DNA of 9,934 nt from NCBI GenBank assembly GCA_038232215.1, contig JBBSIG010000086.1, positions 1 through 9,934 of the forward strand, written 5' to 3'. Below are positions 7,056 through 9,934 of this stretch, piece by piece (the first letter of the stretch is position 1; the number at the start of each line of letters is the position of its first letter). Below the pieces are notes generated by a model. It was given only the letters and a program-made list of their open reading frames with translations. It ran no database searches and was not told the origin of the DNA. The stretch comes from JBBSIG01 sp038232215 (GTDB lineage Bacteria; Actinomycetota; Thermoleophilia; Gaiellales; Gaiellaceae). The position numbers and the translations under genes were made by a program.

Positions 7056-8159
7056 CTAGCCGAAGATCCCGTGCCAGCGGGCCTTGAACTTCGGGTAGTC
7101 GTTGACGAACTTCTGGCTGAACGGCACGAGGATCACGTTCTTCTGGCCCACCTTCTTGTAGAGGTCGGCGAGCGTGTTCGTGCAGTTCTTCGGCGTGAAG
7201 CCGGTGCGGAAGGCGGTGAAGCCGGCGTCGCACATGGTCTGCTGACCGGCCTTGCTGTAGACCCAGTTCAGGAACAGCTTCGCCGAGGCCGGGCTCTTCG
7301 CCTTCACCGTGATGCCGATCCCGCGCGGCACGAGCGGGGTCGCGTCCTTCGTGTAGGTCCAGTCGAGGATGCTCTTCAGCTGAGGGTTGCTCGCGATCGT
7401 GAAGCGGGCGGTCGGGGAGGTGAGGTAGGCGGCCACGGCGCCGCCCTGCGAGACGAGCTGGAGCTGGGACGAGACCCCGGTCTGCGACTTCAGCCGCGAC
7501 TTGCCGATCTTCTCCAGGTTCGACCAGCCCTTCTTCTGCACGTAGCCCCAGAGGCCGGTGTAGCCGAAGAGGTTGTCCACCGTGTAGCCGGTGAGCTTGC
7601 CGTACGTGTCTGCGTCGGCCGCGATCTCGCTGAGCGAGTTCGGCACCTTGTCCTTCAGCAGGAGCTTGTTGTAGACGGTGATCGCCGGATCGGGCGAGAG
7701 GACGTACACGCCCTTGTACTGCTTCACGAACGAGGGGAACTTCCCGAGCTCGTTCGGCGTGTAGTCGATCACGAACTTCTTCCGGGTCGCGTAGACCCAG
7801 AGGTTCGGGGCGCTCGAGACGAGCACGTCGGCGGAGCGCTCGCCCTGCGCCGACTCGGAGGCGTACTTCGAGAAGATCGTGTTGTTGTCGAGGTCGTAGG
7901 AGGTCGTCTTGATCCACGGGTAGTAGTACTGGAACCGGTCGGTGACCACCTTCCAGTTCGCGGACGGCGGGTTGCCGTAGAAGACGAGACCGGGCTCCTT
8001 CTTGGACTGCTTGATCAGGCCGGCGAGCGGGCCCGGGGCGCGGGCGGCGGCGCCGGCTTCCGAGGACGGAGCGGCGCCCGCCGAGCCGGCGGCGAGCACG
8101 CCCGCGAGCAGCGCGATCGCCGTCAGCGCGGCACGGTGCACGGTTCGGGTCGAGATCAC
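7056..8159 (-). CDS. Secreted solute-binding protein of the ABC importer
   Basis: This protein captures the solute outside the membrane and delivers it to the permease. The 367-residue product begins with a Sec signal: Arg and His near the start, a hydrophobic run ALTAIALLAGVLAAG (11-25), and a likely cut near AGAAP (27-31). There is no lipobox cysteine. The mature part resembles extracellular binding proteins of the Fe(III)/phosphonate-type importers, including ADVLVSSAPN (110-119) and the late segment KSPASAKLFLNWVYSKAGQQ (288-307). Two cysteines, 310 and 326, could form a disulfide. The tandem tyrosines that hold iron in FbpA are not seen at the expected mid-protein position. The GTG start at 8159 is set by AAGGAGG seven bases upstream; a longer frame from 8204 exists but would bury that site inside the gene. 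Lys, Tyr and Asn are enriched compared with neighbouring proteins, as is common in secreted binding proteins. Confidence 0.92.
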   Translation of the reverse strand: MISTRTVHRAALTAIALLAGVLAAGSAGAAPSSEAGAAARAPGPLAGLIKQSKKEPGLVFYGNPPSANWKVVTDRFQYYYPWIKTTSYDLDNNTIFSKYASESAQGERSADVLVSSAPNLWVYATRKKFVIDYTPNELGKFPSFVKQYKGVYVLSPDPAITVYNKLLLKDKVPNSLSEIAADADTYGKLTGYTVDNLFGYTGLWGYVQKKGWSNLEKIGKSRLKSQTGVSSQLQLVSQGGAVAAYLTSPTARFTIASNPQLKSILDWTYTKDATPLVPRGIGITVKAKSPASAKLFLNWVYSKAGQQTMCDAGFTAFRTGFTPKNCTNTLADLYKKVGQKNVILVPFSQKFVNDYPKFKARWHGIFG

Positions 8160-8166
8160 TGGTTTC

Positions 8167-8173
8167 CCTCCTT
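8167..8173 (-). promoter_or_regulatory. Strong ribosome-binding site of the binding-protein gene
   Basis: The minus strand reads AAGGAGG, ending seven bases before the GTG at 8159. It is the best Shine-Dalgarno match in the window and decides the start of the binding-protein gene over upstream candidates. It fits the high output expected for a secreted binding protein. Confidence 0.8.
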
Positions 8174-8222
8174 GTGGGTCGCGCTCGCGCGTGACGATCG
8201 CCACACGCGGGAGACGGGCGAG

Positions 8223-8250
8223 AGCTTAGGCCGCGTGCGGCGCGTGTCCA
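8223..8250 (-). promoter_or_regulatory. Candidate promoter of the minus-strand operon
   Basis: On the minus strand TGGACA (8250-8245) matches five of six bases of the -35 consensus TTGACA. After a 16-base spacer, TAAGCT (8228-8223) fits the TAnnnT form of a -10. Transcription would start near 8216 and leave a leader of roughly 57 bases with the AAGGAGG site at its end. It faces away from the kinase promoter in the same gap. This is a sequence match only. Confidence 0.5.
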
Positions 8251-8253
8251 GGC

Positions 8254-8305
8254 TTGTGAGCGTTCTCTCGCACTTTCTCCATTGCGGCGGTTGTGTTCTT
8301 TGTGA
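8254..8305 (+). repeat. Three TTGTG direct repeats between the divergent promoters
   Basis: TTGTGA occurs at 8254-8259 and 8300-8305, and TTGTGT at 8291-8296, all in the same orientation. The last two start nine bases apart. They lie upstream of both candidate promoters in a stretch richer in T than its surroundings, where a CitB/DcuR-type response regulator would be expected to bind. The repeats are short, so the assignment is tentative. Confidence 0.25.
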
Positions 8306-8343
8306 CCCCGGCCCGACGCGAGCTAGCGGGCTCGTCGCGGCCG

Positions 8344-8349
8344 TACAAT
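8344..8349 (+). promoter_or_regulatory. -10 element for a leaderless kinase mRNA
   Basis: TACAAT differs from TATAAT by one base, which stands out in such GC-rich DNA. Its last T is seven bases before the A of the ATG at 8356, so transcription should start on the start codon itself. No Shine-Dalgarno sequence precedes that ATG, which agrees with a leaderless transcript. No good -35 lies at 16-18 bases upstream, so an activator may help. Confidence 0.55.
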
Positions 8350-8355
8350 CGAGCG

Positions 8356-9924
8356 ATGCTGAGCGAGCGGGGACGGCTCTGGGGCCGGTTGCCCCTGTCG
8401 ACGCAGATCGTGCTGCTCCAGCTCGCGATCATCGTCCTGACGCTCGGCACGGGGGTCGCTGTCTCGATCCTCCAAGCCCGTAAGCAGCTCGACCGCCAGT
8501 CCGGGAAGCAGTCGCTCGCGATCGCGCGCACCGTGGCTCACGTCCCGGAGATCGTCCGCGCGTTCGGCACGCCGCACCCAGAGCGGGTGGTCCAGCCGAT
8601 CGCCGAGCGCATCCGGATCGCGACGGGAGCGTCGTTCGTCGTTGTCGCGAACGAGCGGGGGATCCGCTACTCGCATCCGGACCCGACGAAGGTCGGGCGG
8701 CCGCTCTCGACCGATCCGTCGGAGGTTCTCTCCGGACGCGAGTTCGTGGGCGTGCAGACCGGCTCGCTCGGCAAGTCCGTCCGGAGCAAGGTCCCGATCC
8801 GGAACCGGGCCGGACGCGTGATCGGGCTCGTCTCCGTCGGTCTGCTCGAGCGCAGGGTGAGCGCCCAGCTGCGCGCCGATCTGCCGGTGATCCTGATTCC
8901 GGCCGCGATCGGCCTCGGCCTCGGCGCGCTCGGCTCGCTGCTCCTGGCGCGGCGGATCAAGCGTCAGACGTTCGGGCTCGAGCCCGCCGAGATCGCGACG
9001 CTGCTCGAGCAGCGGGAGGCGATGCTGCACGGGATTCGCGAGGGTACGGTGGCGACCGACCCGGCGGGGCGAGTCACGCTCGTGAACGACGAGGCGAAGC
9101 GTCTGCTGGCCCTCGACGACTCCGTGCTCGGCCGCCCGCTCGCCGAGGTCGTTCCGGCCGGCCACGCGCGCGAGGTGCTCTCCGGCAACGTGGACGACCC
9201 CGACCAGGTCGTCCTCGTCGACGACCGCGTGCTCGTCGCGAACCGGATGCCCGTGCGCGTGCGAGGCCGGGAGATCGGGGCGGTCGTGACGCTCCGCGAC
9301 CGCACCGAGCTCGAGGAGCTGCTGCGCGAGCTCAACGACGTGCGCAGCCTCGCCGAGGCGCTCCGGGCGCAGGAGCACGAGTTCTCGCACCGGCTGCACG
9401 TGATCGGTGGCCTGATCGAGCTCGGCCGCTACGACGACGCGGCCGGCTTCGTCCGCGAGTCGTCGCTCGTGCACCAGGCGCTCGTCGCCGCGATCGTCGA
9501 GAGCATCGGGGAGCCCACCCTCGCCGCGCTCCTGCTCGGGAAGGCGGCGGTCGCTTCGGAGCGGGGAATCGAGCTGCGAGTCAGCGACGACACGCGCCTG
9601 CCGGAGGAGCTCGAGGGCATCCGCGAGCTGATCACCGTCGTCGGAAACCTCGTCGACAACGCCCTCGACTCCGTGGCGGGCGCCGGCACGGGCTCCATCG
9701 ACGTCACGATCCGCGACGACCAGGAGGGGGTGCTCGTGCGCATTCGCGACTCCGGGCCCGGAGTCGACCCCGCGATCGTCGACGAGATCTTCCAGGCCGG
9801 GTTCACGACGAAGGTGGCGACCGCCGGCGGTGGCCGCGGGCTCGGGCTCGCCCACCTCCGTAAGACACTGCGGCCCCGGCCCCGGGGCAACGTCACGGGA
9901 GAGGACGACGCTGGGGCGCTGTAG
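8356..9924 (+). CDS. CitA/DcuS-family sensor histidine kinase for a di- or tricarboxylate
   Basis: The 522-residue protein has helix 1 (about 17-38), an outside PAS-like sensor (about 40-173), helix 2 (about 177-198), a cytoplasmic PAS (about 210-320) and a kinase core. The sensor has RYSHPDP (104-110) and SLGKSVRSKVPI (137-148); Arg104, His107, Arg143 and Lys145 line up with citrate-contacting residues known in CitA, whereas DcuS has Phe at the last position. The phospho-acceptor is probably His341 in QEHEF. ATP-binding boxes are NLVDNALDS (N-box, Asn435), RDSGPGVDP (D-box), GFTTK and GGGRGLGLAH. ATG 8356 is the start indicated by the TACAAT box. Two oddities: His replaces the usual Asn four residues after the phospho-His, and the C-terminus stops at GAL without the usual final strand. 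The response regulator should follow past the window edge. Confidence 0.9.
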   Translation: MLSERGRLWGRLPLSTQIVLLQLAIIVLTLGTGVAVSILQARKQLDRQSGKQSLAIARTVAHVPEIVRAFGTPHPERVVQPIAERIRIATGASFVVVANERGIRYSHPDPTKVGRPLSTDPSEVLSGREFVGVQTGSLGKSVRSKVPIRNRAGRVIGLVSVGLLERRVSAQLRADLPVILIPAAIGLGLGALGSLLLARRIKRQTFGLEPAEIATLLEQREAMLHGIREGTVATDPAGRVTLVNDEAKRLLALDDSVLGRPLAEVVPAGHAREVLSGNVDDPDQVVLVDDRVLVANRMPVRVRGREIGAVVTLRDRTELEELLRELNDVRSLAEALRAQEHEFSHRLHVIGGLIELGRYDDAAGFVRESSLVHQALVAAIVESIGEPTLAALLLGKAAVASERGIELRVSDDTRLPEELEGIRELITVVGNLVDNALDSVAGAGTGSIDVTIRDDQEGVLVRIRDSGPGVDPAIVDEIFQAGFTTKVATAGGGRGLGLAHLRKTLRPRPRGNVTGEDDAGAL

Positions 9925-9934
9925 AACGCCTGCC

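Noticed and set aside
5260..7917. 885-codon minus-strand frame overlapping permease and binding protein
   Set aside because: It is an out-of-frame shadow of well-identified ABC genes, with Arg-rich low-complexity translation.
8160..8204. Upstream extension of the binding protein to 8204
   Set aside because: It would put 15 charged residues ahead of the signal peptide and place the AAGGAGG site inside the gene.
8293..8355. Upstream extension of the kinase from TTG at 8293
   Set aside because: The added 21 residues are not typical of the family, and the TACAAT box would lie inside the gene; ATG 8356 fits the promoter better.
5073..8483. 1136-codon open frame on the plus strand, antisense to the ATPase, permease and binding protein genes
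   Set aside because: Its product is Arg, Asp, Glu and His rich with no domain pattern. It mirrors real genes on the other strand and is a result of few stop codons in GC-rich DNA.
8323..9855. 510-codon minus-strand frame opposite the kinase
   Set aside because: Asp/Arg/His-rich antisense shadow without any domain pattern; the plus-strand kinase has every expected motif.

Overview
The window is very GC-rich, with G or C at most third codon positions and frequent GTG, TTG and possibly CTG starts. Two promoters look leaderless. This points to a high-GC actinobacterium; a deep lineage such as Thermoleophilia is possible, but that is a guess from style and not from a marker gene. I see no rRNA, tRNA, CRISPR array, insertion sequence or prophage gene.

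Layout: eight genes on the minus strand read right to left from about 8159 to 185, almost without gaps. They are a secreted solute-binding protein, a fused two-domain ABC permease, an ABC ATPase, a class III (CaiB/Frc-type) CoA-transferase, a CitE/HpcH-type CoA-ester lyase, a 12-helix MFS transporter, a Phd/YefM-type antitoxin and a PIN-domain (VapC-type) toxin. A ninth gene runs the other way from 8356 and encodes a CitA/DcuS-family sensor histidine kinase. The 196-base gap between the divergent genes (8160-8355) holds a good promoter for each direction and a set of TTGTG repeats that could bind a regulator. The partner response regulator is expected just beyond the right edge.

How the genes may work together (inference): the kinase has the carboxylate-binding residues of CitA. 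The transporter would import an organic acid, the CoA-transferase would activate it as a CoA thioester, and the lyase would split that thioester into acetyl-CoA plus a 2-oxo acid. No hydratase gene lies in the set, so a hydroxy acid such as citramalate, malate or a relative fits better than itaconate. The transporter resembles the Fe(III) family, but the usual pair of iron-binding tyrosines is not evident, which also favours an organic substrate. The MFS protein could be a second transporter for the same compound or a product.

The left end (about 1-184) has no gene I can support. It contains a hairpin just after the toxin gene that may end the operon, and a short perfect palindrome. The toxin-antitoxin pair is unusual in two ways: a TGTACA operator core overlaps the antitoxin start, and the toxin follows in the same reading frame after one TGA with no ordinary start codon ahead of its first catalytic aspartate.
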